This document shows positions 1 to 13,290 of a DNA stretch of 64,000 nucleotides, one piece after another. The stretch comes from Rallus limicola. Lineage: Eukaryota; Chordata; Aves; Gruiformes; Rallidae. The stretch's first letter is position 1, and every line of letters begins with the position of its first letter. A program made the translations under genes and the position numbers. The stretch spans positions 45,684,950-45,748,949 of the forward strand of contig JAKCOZ010000005.1 in the NCBI GenBank assembly GCA_022605955.1, read 5' to 3'. Below the pieces are notes generated by a model that did not search any database, was not told the origin of the DNA, and worked only from the letters and a program-made list of their open reading frames with translations.

Positions 1-2385
1 TTCTCGTTCTTTGAAAAGAGCAAGATAAAGCACAGGATCCAAATAATTAGGTCAGCAGCAATGAATTCTGAAGAAAAGCTGTCTAGACTTCTATTTTCAT
101 TTTCAAATTTGAATGGTCGGGTTTTGTGTGCCTGTGTGCATTTGCTCCTTTGAATTCTCAGGGTGGTCACGTTAATAGGTTTGCCCCGGCAGGTAGAGTG
201 AAGCCTGGATCAAGGTGTGGCATTCTCGCTTTGATGTCGGCTGTCACGCTCGGCTGCCTCTAGATCTCTTTGGCTGCCACCAAGTCTGCTGTCGTGGGAG
301 ACCAGGTAAACCTGGGCTGTTCTGTTGGCACAACTCAAAAGGAGAGAGTTCAGATAACGCTGTGAGGGGCTCTGGTACTCACCGGCTAAATAGGCAAGGA
401 AGACGTAACTCATAACAAACTTTTAAATGAGAAGGCATTGATTCTCACTGGGCTTTTAGCAGAGGTCACGGTATGTCAGTGCAACAGTAATTACTGAGGT
501 CTGTTTGTAAAAGGTCCTGCAAAGGGGAACTATACAACGGAAAGGAAATGGTGGACCAAGATAAATAGTGAGTTGGCACGTATTTAGAGAATTAGAAGCA
601 CAATTCACAAATATCATCCAGAGGAAAGCTGGAGTGGGGGAGAGGGAGGGGGGTGAAATAAGGCTTTCTTCAACTAAAACATTTAGTGAAAGGAAACAAA
701 ACATATCTAAAGAAGTATTTTCTCACCTTTGCTATTCCTACAGACACTAATAACTAATAGCAGCTGTCTGCAAAGCAAGATGCAAAACCAAATGAGCAAT
801 TTAAAAGGAAGAATTCAACGCTAGCTTTTTCTTGAGCACAGGGAGGTCTGTTTCAAAGGGGAGCTCAGTAGGTACAGTCTATTATTTATTAGTGTGACTA
901 ATGTGAGGAACACCCATGGTTCACATGAGGAAGTTCTTCCTTGCTTATCTCAATATTCTTTAGCATAAAACCTTTCATGCACGTTGTCCTCAAATGTCAA
1001 AAATGTTTTAATCTGGAAAAGAGGGTAGAAACAAAATAGACTCATTTCAGAAGCTGAATCATCACACTGTATTCCTGAGACAATGCTATGATGTAAACTG
1101 TAACGGCTCTCAGCAGTCCTAAACACTGAAGATTTTAAAAATTAAACATTTTAATAGAAATAAGAAAGCTTCTATTTACTGAAGACACTATCTGCTGATC
1201 TTATTTTCTAGTCTTTACCCAGGCTGGTAAATGGTCTCAAACCCATGGAAATTTTGAGTGAGAACTGAATGAGTATGAGACATCTAAATTTGGTCTATTT
1301 AATCTTTAACATAGAGTCTTAAAATGAAAAAAAAAAATTAGCCTCATGCTTTTGTAAAACTGAATACCAGAGCAATGCTTATGCACTTCATCTATTCCTT
1401 CAAAGTTGCCACCTTGAGACAAACATAAAGCTAGGGTCAAAAACAGCCTTTCAAGGCCACCTTAAACAGAAGCTAGCACATTAATCCAATGCCAATAACT
1501 TTGGAGGATTTGTGGAGGAGTACAAACAGTCACATACAATCCAAACAAGCTGAGCTCCTGGAAGTCATCTTGCTGCATGGCTTTTTTTAACAGCATAATG
1601 AACAATAGCACTGTCGTCACAATAAACCTTACAATTTGAAAACAAGACGGAAACACTGCAACCACCAGTAAATTTGAGTATCTTCTGAGGCTAAACATGG
1701 TAAACCAAGGAACTAGTCCACTGCCTATCCTTGATGTCCTTCTCATGGAGGCTCCCTCATTTCACAGTTTCCTCACACTTGTGGCACCTACAGTTTTGCG
1801 TTGGACTGCATTGGACTTGTGACACCTACAGTTTTGTAGACTGGACTGTCACTTAGTCATTTTACTTTTCTACAAACACACGTGATTACCTGGGTCTGGC
1901 CCGGGGGTTCTGTGCTACACCACATATGGGAGTGTGCAGCCCTGCTGTGGCCCAGAAAAAACTGGGTTTCCAAAACATTAGGGAGGTACAAAACAAGAGA
2001 CAGTTCATCAGTTTCTCAGGAAATGGCAAAGAAGGCATTGGGTAGAGGGGAAGTGTCTCACCAGGAACAGTCTTAAAACATTTCAAAGGTGTTCCAAATC
2101 CATATCTGACATTATGGAGAGTGAATAAGACTGATCATTGACTTAGATACTGCCTGTCCAGCAGGAGAGGCTTGTAGGAAATGATCCCACGATTCAGTGT
2201 GAGATGAGAAGACATTACAGAACATCATATACTAGTGCAGCAGCAGTTTAGTCAGTTGTTATCTGATGTCTATTTGAAGTAAACTGCCAGGAGCTCTTAG
2301 GCAAGTTTCAACCATAAGATCTGCTGAGTTATTATTACTGTGGTCAGTACAGTTCCTGAAGTCTATAGTAATCTTATTTTTACTT
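1..2385. other. Noncoding, no recognised element
   Basis: AT-rich DNA with stops in all frames. The longest frame, about 94 codons on the minus strand at 1462-1746, has no recognisable domain and no splice context. I see no repeat family here. A T-rich run at about 2388-2402 closes the block. Confidence 0.5.
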
Positions 2386-2439
2386 TCTTTTTTTTTTTTT
2401 TTCCCCCTTGTGGACTGTAAGTGTTCATTATTTTATCAA

Positions 2440-2740
2440 TGTTAGCAATGGAATAGATGAGTAAAACTTCTAGAGGCATCTAAATGACTTAAGGACAATA
2501 AATCCCATTGGCTTTGGATTCTAAGTCAATTAGATGCATTTGAAAATTTTACCTTTTATCTGCATGCTTCATTAGTCAGATTTATTAACCAATCATTTAG
2601 GAAGGAAAAGGCCAGAGCAAAATGATCCCCAAAGTGTAAAATTTACAACGCTGCTATCTATCCTTACCAATTGCCCAAGTTTAATTCTCTAATTTAATTC
2701 ATTAATTAAAGAATATGCTAATTGACTGAAAAACTCAGGC
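2440..2740. promoter_or_regulatory. Candidate conserved noncoding element
   Basis: This stretch has no repeat signature and is dense in homeodomain-type cores, ending in a run of ATTAA/TTAAT motifs around the perfect 8-bp palindrome TTAATTAA at 2702-2709. Such composition is common in vertebrate developmental enhancers, but AT-rich neutral DNA can look the same. The regulatory call is inference; no alignment was available. Confidence 0.2.
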
Positions 2741-3955
2741 AGAGGTTTCTCTCTGAGCTCTTTCCCTTCGAGAAAAACAGATCCCAGTTCCTAACAAAAT
2801 ACACATATCAAGCATAAGGCCATTGAAATTCTTTTCAGATCTGAGCTCCTGTTTAGCACAGGAGCACTTTTCCCTGTTGAATATACTATTTCACCTGAAC
2901 TTTCCCAAGAAATGGGACATTCATATTTTGCATTTCTCATCAATTCTCCGGCCCATTGCATTCCATTGTCAGCAACTTCATTCCAAATATTCTGTCCTGA
3001 GTTATTTTCCACTCATTTCACTCATTTTACTCGATCTCTGTGCCCTAGTCCTACTTAAAATAATTCTTCAATGTTTTTGCCAAGACTGAGCCAAACGGAC
3101 AAAAAGCCTAAAGGACTTAGAAAAGCATCTCTGCAGAGCAGAGTGTTTCTGTTTCACTGTAATTCCTTTTTTTCATACTGCTGACATCTCTGCAGGTAGC
3201 TTTTTTGCCTCTGGGCAATAGGGTCATAGGTTCATAGTACAGCAAAGGGGGAAGGCTGGAGAACTTCCTTTCCTCTTGGCCCAACACGGCATGTGTGTTA
3301 TGCACTGTATTTCTCCACTCTTCCCATCTGCTACATAAACATTTAATAGCCCACAACTGTGTTGAAAAGCTGATAAATTCTGACACATTGGCCCATTTTC
3401 TCACTTAAGCCTACAGTATGAAATAGTATATGGCCTTCTCAGCAGGAGAATGCATTCAAGTCCCATCCCTGTTTTTTGAAATGTGTTTTCCATATAAACT
3501 CTTTCAGATTCAGAGCTGAATATCTTACAGAAACTATTGACCTCACACTCATGATAAAAAAGAAATCAAAACCCCAAACCAGCACTGGGATTATTGGCCT
3601 GTGAATATTTCTGTCTATTTACAGTAGATCAGAATTAGTAAGAGAGATAGAATGGAGGTTTTATATCATCAATTTAACATTAATTACCTAAATCTCTTTG
3701 AGGACATGTAACAAAAAGCCCCCGACATTTGTGTCACAAAGATTATTATAACATATTGCCAAGTCATAGCATTGCTGCACTGGTAGATAGAATTCAAATT
3801 CAAATCCAGACTAAAGATGCTACAGCTGTCACCCTTGCCCAGCAAAGCCCTCTTAGGTTCAAAAGTTAGCTGTCCTCCTGCCTGCTTCCACCAAATCAGC
3901 TCCTGATCCCTGGAGATTACTAATCCCGACTTCTCTGCACACAGTTGACAGGAAG
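2741..3955. other. Noncoding, no recognised element
   Basis: Only short overlapping frames on both strands (88-95 codons at about 2823-3089 plus and 3117-3404 minus), none with a recognisable domain. No repeat consensus recognised. Confidence 0.45.
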
Positions 3956-3959
3956 AATA

Positions 3960-4220
3960 AAGCTATTGTGCCTTCCTAATAATTCAGGCTAATCACATAT
4001 TTATAAAAGAAAATTAGGAAGAAGTGATTAACTCCTTCCAGTTCAGCTATTGATAGTATAGAGTTAATAAAGAGGCAGCTGGAATAGCATTAAAATGTGT
4101 TTAAATTTTAACGCATGGTTATAAAATAATAAATGTTTAAATAACTATGGTTTGGATTAGCCTAGTTGCCCAATATTGCACCACTGTCGCCAAGGAAACA
4201 TGAAAAGGGGAGTTGACATA
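3960..4220. promoter_or_regulatory. Candidate conserved noncoding element
   Basis: Non-repetitive and rich in TAAT/ATTA cores, with a GATTAACTC site near 4026 facing a GAGTTAAT site near 4061 in inverted orientation (HNF1- or homeodomain-like half sites). The segment is compositionally distinct and lacks the decay pattern of a mobile element. The enhancer call is inference from motif density only. Confidence 0.2.
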
Positions 4221-4224
4221 GGCC

Positions 4225-7200
4225 TGAATTTTGAACACATATATTCAACCTGAAAGTGCAACTATAAGGCATGGCAGGTCCAGAGCAGGTGTCACCCTTC
4301 TGAAGGAAAAGACAGCAACAATAATTTGAAATTGAAAAGTAATGCAGTATGATTGGAATCCCTGCAAATTAGGGAGGATTTCCATCCTCTGTTTTTGCAT
4401 ATATTATAATGCTGTGAATCCTAGAGTGATCCTGCACCCAGTGCAACACAAAGCAGAGAGATGGATGCTGCTCTTCAGTGTTTGCAGTTGCTAGTAGCTT
4501 GGTATTAAAAGAGCACAAGCAGATCTAAAAATTACAAACCAGAAAAGCCCCCAAAAAAAGCAGAATGCAATCAGTCATCCCACCACATCATGGGTTTAGG
4601 CAGGACCTGTTCCCCCATCCCTGTGTTCCTGGTATTTCCTGCGTCTCCCACAGAAGTGTTGACTCACTCTTGACTTTCTCAAGTTCCCATTTGAGGCGAG
4701 GCGGAACAGTGCTCAGTGCCATCAATGTGTAACAAAGTCACAGGCATACAGCACCTTTCAAGAAAAAAATTAGTATATCAGCAATTGGGGCTCATGGCAC
4801 ATAAGGTCCTCTAGGAAGAGAGCAGGAAACAGTATATTTAAAGAGAGCAATATGCTGGAAGAAAATGAATTACTGAATCCACCCTCATATTGTCCTGTCC
4901 CCAACAGCAAGCAATTTAAAACAGTGCCTTCTCTTCAGTAACACCTTTAAAAATAAAGCGATATGCATATTTTTGTTGTTGAAAATCTTTACTTTTATCA
5001 GGCACCAGACACCATGAATATTGTCAAAAACTAGTAACTTTTGGATTCTTCTCCATATACTGACAATCTGTTCAAGTACCCAGGAAAGGAATGGTGAAAA
5101 CTTTACTAATGCTTTGAATGTTAACCTTCAAGCTTAGTCAAAAATAGAATGAAAATACAATATTTTTATGGAAATCCAATTACATTTTGGGCGCTTCCTT
5201 CCTTTTGACCCAACTCCATTTTTAGTTTGCTGCAAAACTGTTGTTTAGGAGAGAGAAAACACAGGAAAGGCAGACAGCTGAAAAAGACAAACAGCAGGAT
5301 ATTGAGAACCCCAATCCTACTATTTGTGCTGGTAGCAAAGGAGAGCTGAGGCCATGTGTGCAAGCTGGAGGACCTGTTGGCAAGGGTAAGATTTTGTATG
5401 GGATGAAGAAACTTCAGGTTCAAATCCTTGTTCTGCTTGACTTTTCTTTCATAATGAACATTTAATAAATCTCACTTCAAAATGATTCAGGGCACATAAT
5501 CTTCCTCATCCAACAAAATTTTCAAAATGTCTCCATTTCACACTGGATCAGCAGAAATGTGTTTGTATTATTAAAAAAAAATAATTGTACTGGTTTTCAG
5601 ACAGCCTCATTAACAAGGAAGATTTGCAGCATTATATTTATTTTTTCCTGCTTTATCACTGTCCAGATTTAGAGCACTTATCCACTAGTGTTTAAGAGAA
5701 AAAAAGGAGGTTCTGAGATCCTACAGCTGAATTAGGATATGTTTTATCTGGGAAAAACAGTATATTCCTAATAAATGCTAAAATCAAAGTGAAGAGAAAC
5801 AGGTACAGCTCTACTGCATTTTAGGCAGCTGAAGTAAATCTCATTTGTTTATCTTGACCAGTTAATGGGTTAAAGAATGGTTCAGCACTGTATTTACCTC
5901 TCATTCTGACACTGTCTGAAGAATGGATTGTTTCTTTCATTTTTTTCTTTTTCAGTCATCTCTGTGAATTCTTGTGTGAATGTTTTCCTCCTTGTCCTTT
6001 GTCTCTTCTTTTATGTGACTCATGCTGAATGCTTGTCATCCATCCATTGGGTTGTTTGGTCATGGACATTCCCAATGAAAATAAAGGAGATTCCAAAATA
6101 AAATACTAAAACCAGAAGCTTACAATGACCTCTTAGTATGAATGAGCAGGAACAGAAAATGAATGTCAAGGAAAAAACCTCTTGTTTACAAACATTTATC
6201 TTCAATTATTAAGTATTTATGGAGGAAAATAGCCGCAGATACCTGATTGGCAAATTGGCTTATGTTTAAATAATGTGTCTAAAGTTTGACTGAGCACAGA
6301 AGTTCATCTTTAAATAAACAAATGGTACCATAATGTTATAGTCATTAAATATAAACAAGCAGCGGTCATGGTACCCACCTGCCATGCTAAAGTTGTGCAG
6401 AAGCATCCGAGTTTCCTTAAGCTCTTTCAGTGAACTGTGAAGAGGTTCTTATCAGGGAAAGTGACTTAAATGTGTTATGCTCACAGTTTTTTCTTTCATT
6501 ACATCTCCATAGTCTGTTGGTGAACTAAGGTTTCTGGGAATGGAAGTAGTTTCCTAATGCTGCCAGCACAAATAGGTAACTTGAGCCCTCTCCCCGTATA
6601 CTTCAGCACTCACTGTAGAATCACATTCAAGGCATCTCAGATGCAATACCCTGTTTGAGGTGCAGGAGACAGTGGCAGAAACTGTCAGGTGTGCTGAGAG
6701 TTTTGTTTGATTTGCTGGGTTTGTCTCTGTTGCGGAGCCCATTATTAGAGTGTGAACTGCTGGCTGTTCTCTGTTTGCCTGGTCCCCATCCCTCATGGTG
6801 GTACTGCCAAGAATTTCACCCTTGTTTCAATGTTATGAGGATAGACAGTTTCTCATTCTTACAGAGGATTTTCTATTTGCCTTTTGGGGAAGTCAGGTTA
6901 GAAAGATGATGATGCATCTGAATCTGAAAAGATGAGAGGAACTTGGTAACAGCAACAAGAAAAAGAAATTAATTAATGCCTGTTAGCCTAGGACCAGATT
7001 TCTCCTGTGACCAAAATGCTGTTAGGGAAAGCTGCAGACATTCTCCAAAGGGTAATAATACTTGGAAAGTTAAGACTTGGGAAAGAAATTAAGACTGTTT
7101 CTTCACATGTCCCATTCCCCCCCACCTGTGGCTCTCCTAAATCTTGCTCCTGTGGCAGGCAGGTTTAGCCCTTCTGAAGAGCACAGCTGCAGCTGGATGC

Positions 7201-8385
7201 AGTGAGAGGAGCTGCCTGAGGACCACTGCGGTCTATGGAGAGCTTCATAGAGTAAGGCTGTGACCCTGAACCCAGGCATTAAATTGGACATAGAGCAGAG
7301 ACCAGAACACTGGGCTCAGCATCTCCCTCTTGCCAGACTGACTGAAGAGTAGGTTTGTGTTCTCGGTAAGGTGGAGCTCTCCAATCATATTTTTATACAT
7401 GATTTAAAGTCTAGATCTAATAAATAAGCAGTTTGTTTCTCAGCTCAGTTTTCAATCCATAGTTGTGTGAAATGTGTATTTACCACTTTGAAAAGTACAT
7501 TTGAAAAAGCAAGAGAAATTCCACCAAGGGCAACAAAAATAGAGATATTCTCCACTGGCTTAAGCAAGGTACCACAAGTGCCCTTACCCATCTACCCATG
7601 CTTGGACAGACTATCCAAGCTGTTTGATTCACAGTGTGCAACAGGTCTAACTTGTCCTTCTTCTATGTTTTGTGAAGTTATTTCCACAGACAGGAATTGT
7701 GAGTGAAACACTACCAACCCATCTTATCTATCTGCTTACATGCCTAGCAATCCATTACTATTTTTCTGGGCAAAGGTAAATTGTTTAATAAGAACTGAGA
7801 CCATAGAAATCAGATCTTAAGCATTTTAAAAACTTACCAGGCCACGTTGTGAATAATGGAGTATGCTGTGGAAAGCATTTTTAGCTTGGGGAATGCAGAT
7901 GAGAAAACATAGGGATCGAGCAATTAAAAGCCTTGATTCCCCCCTCCCACCTCCAGCATATGGCAGGAAATTGGACCAGAATCAAGTGATGTCTCTCCTC
8001 GGTGGAGTCTGACTTCTGACCTCTAAGACAATGGAGTCACAAGCTATCCTGAGGCTTGATTGAGAAGCCACTTCAACATTTCCATAAGTCATTCTGCCAT
8101 TGCAGATCTGTCACAATTTTGTCATAAAGTTTGCAGAATTCTGTTGACATTGTGTCATCTCAATAAATGCAAAGGGAAAAAAAATGAGTCGGGGCAGGTG
8201 TGAGCACAGATTTCAAGTCTAATGCGTGGGCTGCTGCATGTCTTCTGACATAATCTAGGCTCTCATACTTGATGTTTTTCTGGAGCCGTGGTGAACTCTT
8301 CCATCCTTTAAAGCGATCAACCTCATTTGACTAATTTGAGAAGGAAAAAAAAAAAAAAGAAAGAAAAACACTTCACTTCCCCTCT
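4225..8385. other. Noncoding, no recognised element
   Basis: Unique AT-rich sequence with short A/T runs and frames under 90 codons. A pyrimidine stretch followed by AG at about 5940-5956 resembles a 3' splice site, but the sequence after it does not form a supportable exon. No dated repeat recognised. Confidence 0.45.
8345..8371 (+). repeat. A-rich low-complexity tract
   Basis: A run of A residues followed by GAAA-type units. No retroposed gene body or LINE 3' end is visible next to it, so I treat it as simple repeat rather than a retroposon tail. Confidence 0.7.
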
Positions 8386-8389
8386 CAAA

Positions 8390-8700
8390 GCATCCTCGGC
8401 CAACATGGATCTTTAAAAAAAGATTTGGGGCCTGGTTGTCATTTACATGAAGGTCACTTCACACTGATCTGGCTGTGTAAATGGGCCATAAGTTACTTCT
8501 ACACCCACTTGAAAGACCTCTTACTCTTGCCAGAACGATGTAAAATGGCCTCAATGTAAGTGAGAATTCAGGCTCTTATTTTTAAAGCGCTATCCCTTTA
8601 GGGAGATGCATCAATCAAGCACGTTGCATTCCACTAATTATCTTAATGGAAGCCTGAACCTTGCAGAAGGCAAACAAAATGGCCACTGAGAGCATTACAG
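8390..8700. promoter_or_regulatory. Candidate conserved element or ancient repeat
   Basis: A balanced-composition block between A-rich tracts. Phrases such as TGTAAATGGGCC near 8475 recall old amniote palindromic repeats, while the rest looks unique. It could be an exapted repeat or simply old unique DNA. No coding potential: stops occur in all frames. Confidence 0.2.
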
Positions 8701-11286
8701 CACCAACACCTAGGACAGGCATGATCCACAGCAGAAGATCCCAGGGCCTGTAAATCATCCAAATAACTCCCTAACTTTTAATATCTGACCAGCTCTGTTG
8801 ACTGTTCAAATGCTTGAACATATAAGCACACTGGTAATTTGAGGCCTTTTAACATGAAAAGGAATAACCCACTAAGATGTGAAAGATCTGTTAGTACTAA
8901 ATACAGTCAGATCTTTCCACTGCTGCAGCCTTACTGATTTCTTTTCTCATGAGCTGTGTCCAGCTGTGATGGGATGGTATTTGTCCAGCCAAGGCTATTT
9001 GCATCTGAGTTAATAATTCCATCTGGGACAAGAGCTTAGAGGGTGTTCATGCTTTTCTGTATGCCAGCAGCTCAGTGCTGTGTGACATGGTTTGCATAGA
9101 GAACTCCCCAACTATGATGGTGGCTTTTGATTATGTTTGATTATGTTATTAATAGGAACCAGCTTGAAATTACTTGTATCAAATGGGCTAATGAATAAGT
9201 AACCAAGAGGAAGAAGTTTCAGAAACTAACTTTGAAAGTGATGAGATTTCACAGTAATACCAGTGGGTTTAATAGTTTTTTACCTTTTCCTTCAGTCTTC
9301 CATCTAGCTGTATTTGAAGATAGTTTTAATATTCTTTTTAGAAGTTGCAGTTGTGACCTGGATATTTTGAGTGAAAAACAGGATTAGGTAAGTTAGGAGA
9401 GAGATACAAATGGCAAGTATTTGGAAGATAATTTGTTTAGGTAGCTTTATTGCATTTAAATTCACTCTAAACCCCAAGGAGAGCTCAAAGGGGTTAGAAA
9501 CACAGAGCTCAAACTGATAGAAAGAATTGTGTGAAACATGATTTGAGCCCAGTCCAGACTTCAGTTTTGTGGGCCCTGGGAGAGCTAACACGTTCAGATC
9601 CCCAGGTAGATGCCTCCCAAATCTCCATCACTAATCCCCTAGAAGCCTTCTGTTATTCTCTCATCTCCATCAGGCTGAAACAAACCTTCTCACCTTTGTG
9701 TAGCTCCCAAAGCAGGCAAACCAAATTTTTCTCTAACTTTTGGAAGGAGATGGCAAAAACAAAGTCCTCATTAACTACTTTTAATCAGAGCCTACTACTC
9801 TCATTTGTGCATCACTTCAGTCAATGATATGATATTTAATAAAAATATTTCATTTCACACTTCCATACTATGACTTTTAGAACTAAATATTTCTATACAA
9901 ACATACAGCCAAAAAGACAATTTGTTCTCACATTCATCTCAACTGTTATGCATTTGACCTTTATTCCCCTCATTCTTAATTTAAGGTCTCTTATCTATCT
10001 CTCCAACCACTGGGCTTGTATAAATCACATCTCTTTCCCTTCAAAGTAATTATCAAGCAGGGAGTTGTTAATTTCATTTTCGATCTTTTTATGTTCAAAA
10101 CATAAAAAACAAAAGGCCCACATGTTACTGCACCTCCAAAGTGTGCATGTTAATACCTTGGAATACATACAGATATTTCTTTAAGACAAGATAGGGATTT
10201 TCAAGCATCAGGTTTGTATCCTGTGGCTCTTGAGGCTTCAGGTTTCTGATACATGGCCATGAGCTGAACTGTGCTAGCATGAAGTTGCTGGGCAAACTGA
10301 GGGAAGAGAGGCCCCAGGGTCTCCTGCTGGAGTTTTGCCAGACCTGTTGCCCTGTGCAGCAGTAGTTTCTATCAGTTTCAACGTGCAGATAACTTCCAGC
10401 ATCTCCTCTCAGCCCTAATGTTTGAGCCATGTGGGACTTACCTCATTGCTCTTAGCTTAGAGCTATGGCTTGTAAGATGCAGTAGTAGAGTAAGGGAGTT
10501 TAAGGAACTGTGTCCTCAGACTACCAGAGAACCAATCTTTATGCAACGTTCTTTATGTAGGTGTAGATTGTCATGTCCAGAAATTACAATCATGAAAGTC
10601 CAGCAGCCAAACAGCAGTCACAAGGCATTAATTGTCATAAATGGAATTACTACAACACTGAGCGCTCTGTGATGTCAAACAGGCACCTTCTTCCTCTTGT
10701 TTTATGTGCCTAAAGTCCAAGACAGTTTTAATGCCAAGAGGTGTTTTTCTTTAGAACTGCCTTTGTATTTTAACAAGAATATATTTGTTGGAGAAAACTC
10801 TCTGCCTAGATTTATCAGGACGAAAAATGAATTTCTCAGCTGGGGTAATCACTGGAGTTTTAGTTCAAAGGCCTGAGGTGAGTAGGCAGAGATTTCACTA
10901 ACCCCAGAACACTGTAGCTCTCTGAGGAACATGTCATCCTTTCTTTCCCTTCTCTATTGAAAGTCTGAAGTTGCAGCCAATACACACTTTCACCCATCAG
11001 TGATTATTTCCCAAAGACAGCATGTTTTACTTTGACCTCATCCAGGTACCCTCCTGCCCATCTTTATACTCTCCTATCAAGAACGAATGTAAGTTTTGAC
11101 TGAAAAAGGATCTGAATTATCCCTAAGTATTTGGACAGCAATGTGTTCTATTAATAGACTTGTCAAATGGTTAAAGGCTGGCACATAGATGATGAAGTTA
11201 TCTTCTGTTGCCAGACTTCTGCTGGAAGGACAGGAACTTCCATTACTTCTCCTCCTTGGTGTCCCCCTGACTTTGTCTTGGATGCT
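8701..11286. other. Noncoding, no recognised element
   Basis: Frames of about 98-101 codons occur at 9531-9827 (plus) and 10125-10430 (minus). Neither contains a recognisable domain and both overlap shorter frames on the opposite strand. No repeat signature seen. Confidence 0.4.
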
Positions 11287-11925
11287 CAGAATCACAGAAT
11301 CACAGAATCACAGAATCTTAGGGGTTGGAAGGGACCTCAAGAGATCATCGGGTCCAACCCCCCTGCCAAAGCAGGCTCCCTATCTCATATTGCATAGATA
11401 GGCATCCAGACGAGACTTGAATATCTCCAGAGAAGGAGACTCCACCACCTCCCTGGGCAGCCTATTCCACTGCTCCGTCACCCTCACTGTGAAAAAGTTC
11501 ATCCGCATGTTGGTGCGGAACTTCCTATGCTCCAGCTTACAGCCATTGCCCCTAGTCCTGTCCCCCCAGACCACTGAAAATGGGCTGGCCAATTCCCCCT
11601 GCCTCCCAAGTCTAAGATATTTATAAACACTAATTAGGTCCCCCCTAAGTCTTCTTTTCTCCAGGCTGAACAGACCCAGCTCACTCAGCCTTTCCTCATA
11701 GGGGAGATGTTCCAGGCCCCTAATCATCTTCGTTGCCCTTCTCTGGACTCTCTCCAGAAGGTCCCTGCTACCCATTTATACCAGGGATCCCAGAACTGGA
11801 CACAGTACTCCAGGTGGGGCCTGACCAACGCAGAGTAGAGGGGGAGGATCACCTCCTTCGACCTGCTGGACACACTCTTCCTGATGCATCCCAGGATCCC
11901 ATTGGCTCTCTTAGCCACCAGTGTT
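11287..11925 (-). mobile_element. CR1 LINE, 5'-truncated 3' portion
   Basis: A CR1 non-LTR retrotransposon copy read on the minus strand. Its 3' end lies at about 11287, with about three and a half copies of the 9-bp avian CR1 tail unit (ATTCTGTGA on the minus strand), preceded by the characteristic GGTCCCTTCCAACC box near 11320-11340. The copy runs about 640 bp and stops abruptly near 11922, the usual 5' truncation of CR1 from incomplete reverse transcription. No target-site duplication is obvious, as is normal for CR1. Open frames and low apparent decay suggest a relatively young copy. It shares distinctive 3' sequence with the copy at 24994-25103, so both probably belong to one subfamily. 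Confidence 0.93.
11380..11918 (-). pseudogene. CR1 ORF2 C-terminal reverse transcriptase fragment, frameshifted
   Basis: Two overlapping minus-strand frames together give the C-terminal end of the CR1 ORF2 protein, downstream of the reverse transcriptase palm. The upstream frame (about 11918 to 11724) carries the [17 protein letters not shown] motif typical of the CR1/L2/Jockey RT C-terminal region. The downstream frame (11775 to 11380) continues with [29 protein letters not shown] and [14 protein letters not shown], and ends in a stop within the CR1 3' region. The switch lies around 11765-11785 and is a small indel relative to the usual spacing between these motifs. With the endonuclease and RT core missing and this frameshift present, the copy is dead. 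Confidence 0.9.
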
Positions 11926-13290
11926 CAAGAAATTATATGTACAAATGAAAACACCAAGTGAGGGAAAAGAAGACAGGAGATATGAAGGAGGAAGCATGAC
12001 AGAAATAGTGCAAGAACTGAAGGCATCTGACCAGTGTCTGGGCAGTATGCCCAGGAGAGGTGTAATGGATAGGTTTGATGCTGCTCCACAGCACAGATTT
12101 CATTGGTCTCATGTATGCTATTAGGCACTGCACAATCAAGTTTGTGTCATGTCTGGAAAGGGCACTGGAAGCTTCTGTTCTTCTGACCTTCTCTGTTTTG
12201 TCGTATATTCCACAGACACAAACCAAGAAGGGAACAGAAAGCATCATTGCTGGGAATGCCTATTGCTTGTGAAGAAAAGTCAGCACAGACCAGAATTATA
12301 AGAAAAACTGCAGAAACCAAAGCGGGGTGGGACACATAGAGCTCATGTTTTGGAGTAAAACTAGTGTCACTCTCTCTCCTCCTATCAAGCAGGACCATGA
12401 AACTGACTCATCTGGCCCTGCTCAAAGGCAGAACTTAAGAAAGCAGCAAGCAGCCCTGGTCACTTTGTGCCTTTAAATATATGAAAACCAAAACTAGAGA
12501 CATTTTTACAAATGTAAAGAGTAAATGCAGCATCAGCTTCATATTCTCCTTTTGGCTGAAGAGGTTCCAAGAACAAGCCTCCCTTCTCTTCTGGGACAGG
12601 GTGAGACACACATGGTCCTCCAGCTTTTGTCCAAACATGCAGAGAATATTTCAGAGATATAGTTGTCTCCTCTCACCTTCATTTCCTCACCTATTTTCCA
12701 AATCTGGGACTTCAAATCAGTTTATTGCAAAGAAATGGAGGTCTGATTTTAGTGATAGTTTTCTCTTGCTCAGTTTACCCCCTGCTGCTCTCTGCTATTA
12801 TATCCATTGCTGTTATCCCATCAACCACTCAAAACAGTCACCCTCCCAAGAACACACCACTCCAGATTCACTTATTATCATGACTCAATAAGCTGCAGCT
12901 CCAAAAGTTGCTTTTCTCATGAGATTTTTTTGAATCAAATAAGCGTCTTCCTTCATGATAGCTGGTGTGATTTGTTACTTCACCTGTCAAAGATCAGGCT
13001 AAGGGATATCTATCTCTCTCTACAAACAGAAACCCAGCACAAAAAGTAGCCACTAGGGCTATCACCCAGCCAGAAATTAGCAGCAGACTGCACAAAGTAC
13101 CATGAAATAAAGTTAGTGTTGATCTTTTGATGCCAACAAAAGAAATTAACAAGGCATACCCTCATCATTTGCTAAGTATCTAGTATAACTACCACTAAGA
13201 TCTCACTGGAGGACACTGCACCATATTTTTGCTCCTTTTTCCATGCTTTGTGCCCACTGTTCCTCCAAACCCCCTTTCAGATAGGGTAAG
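11926..13290. other. Noncoding, no recognised element
   Basis: Overlapping short frames on both strands, the longest 136 codons at 12481-12891 (plus), with no recognisable domain. I see no further repeat beyond the CR1 boundary. Confidence 0.4.

Noticed and set aside
5938..5960. Pyrimidine tract plus CAG as a 3' splice site
   Set aside because: The downstream sequence has early stops in all frames and no matching donor with coding content.
12481..12891. 136-codon plus-strand frame
   Set aside because: No family resemblance, and it reads like random translation of AT-rich DNA.
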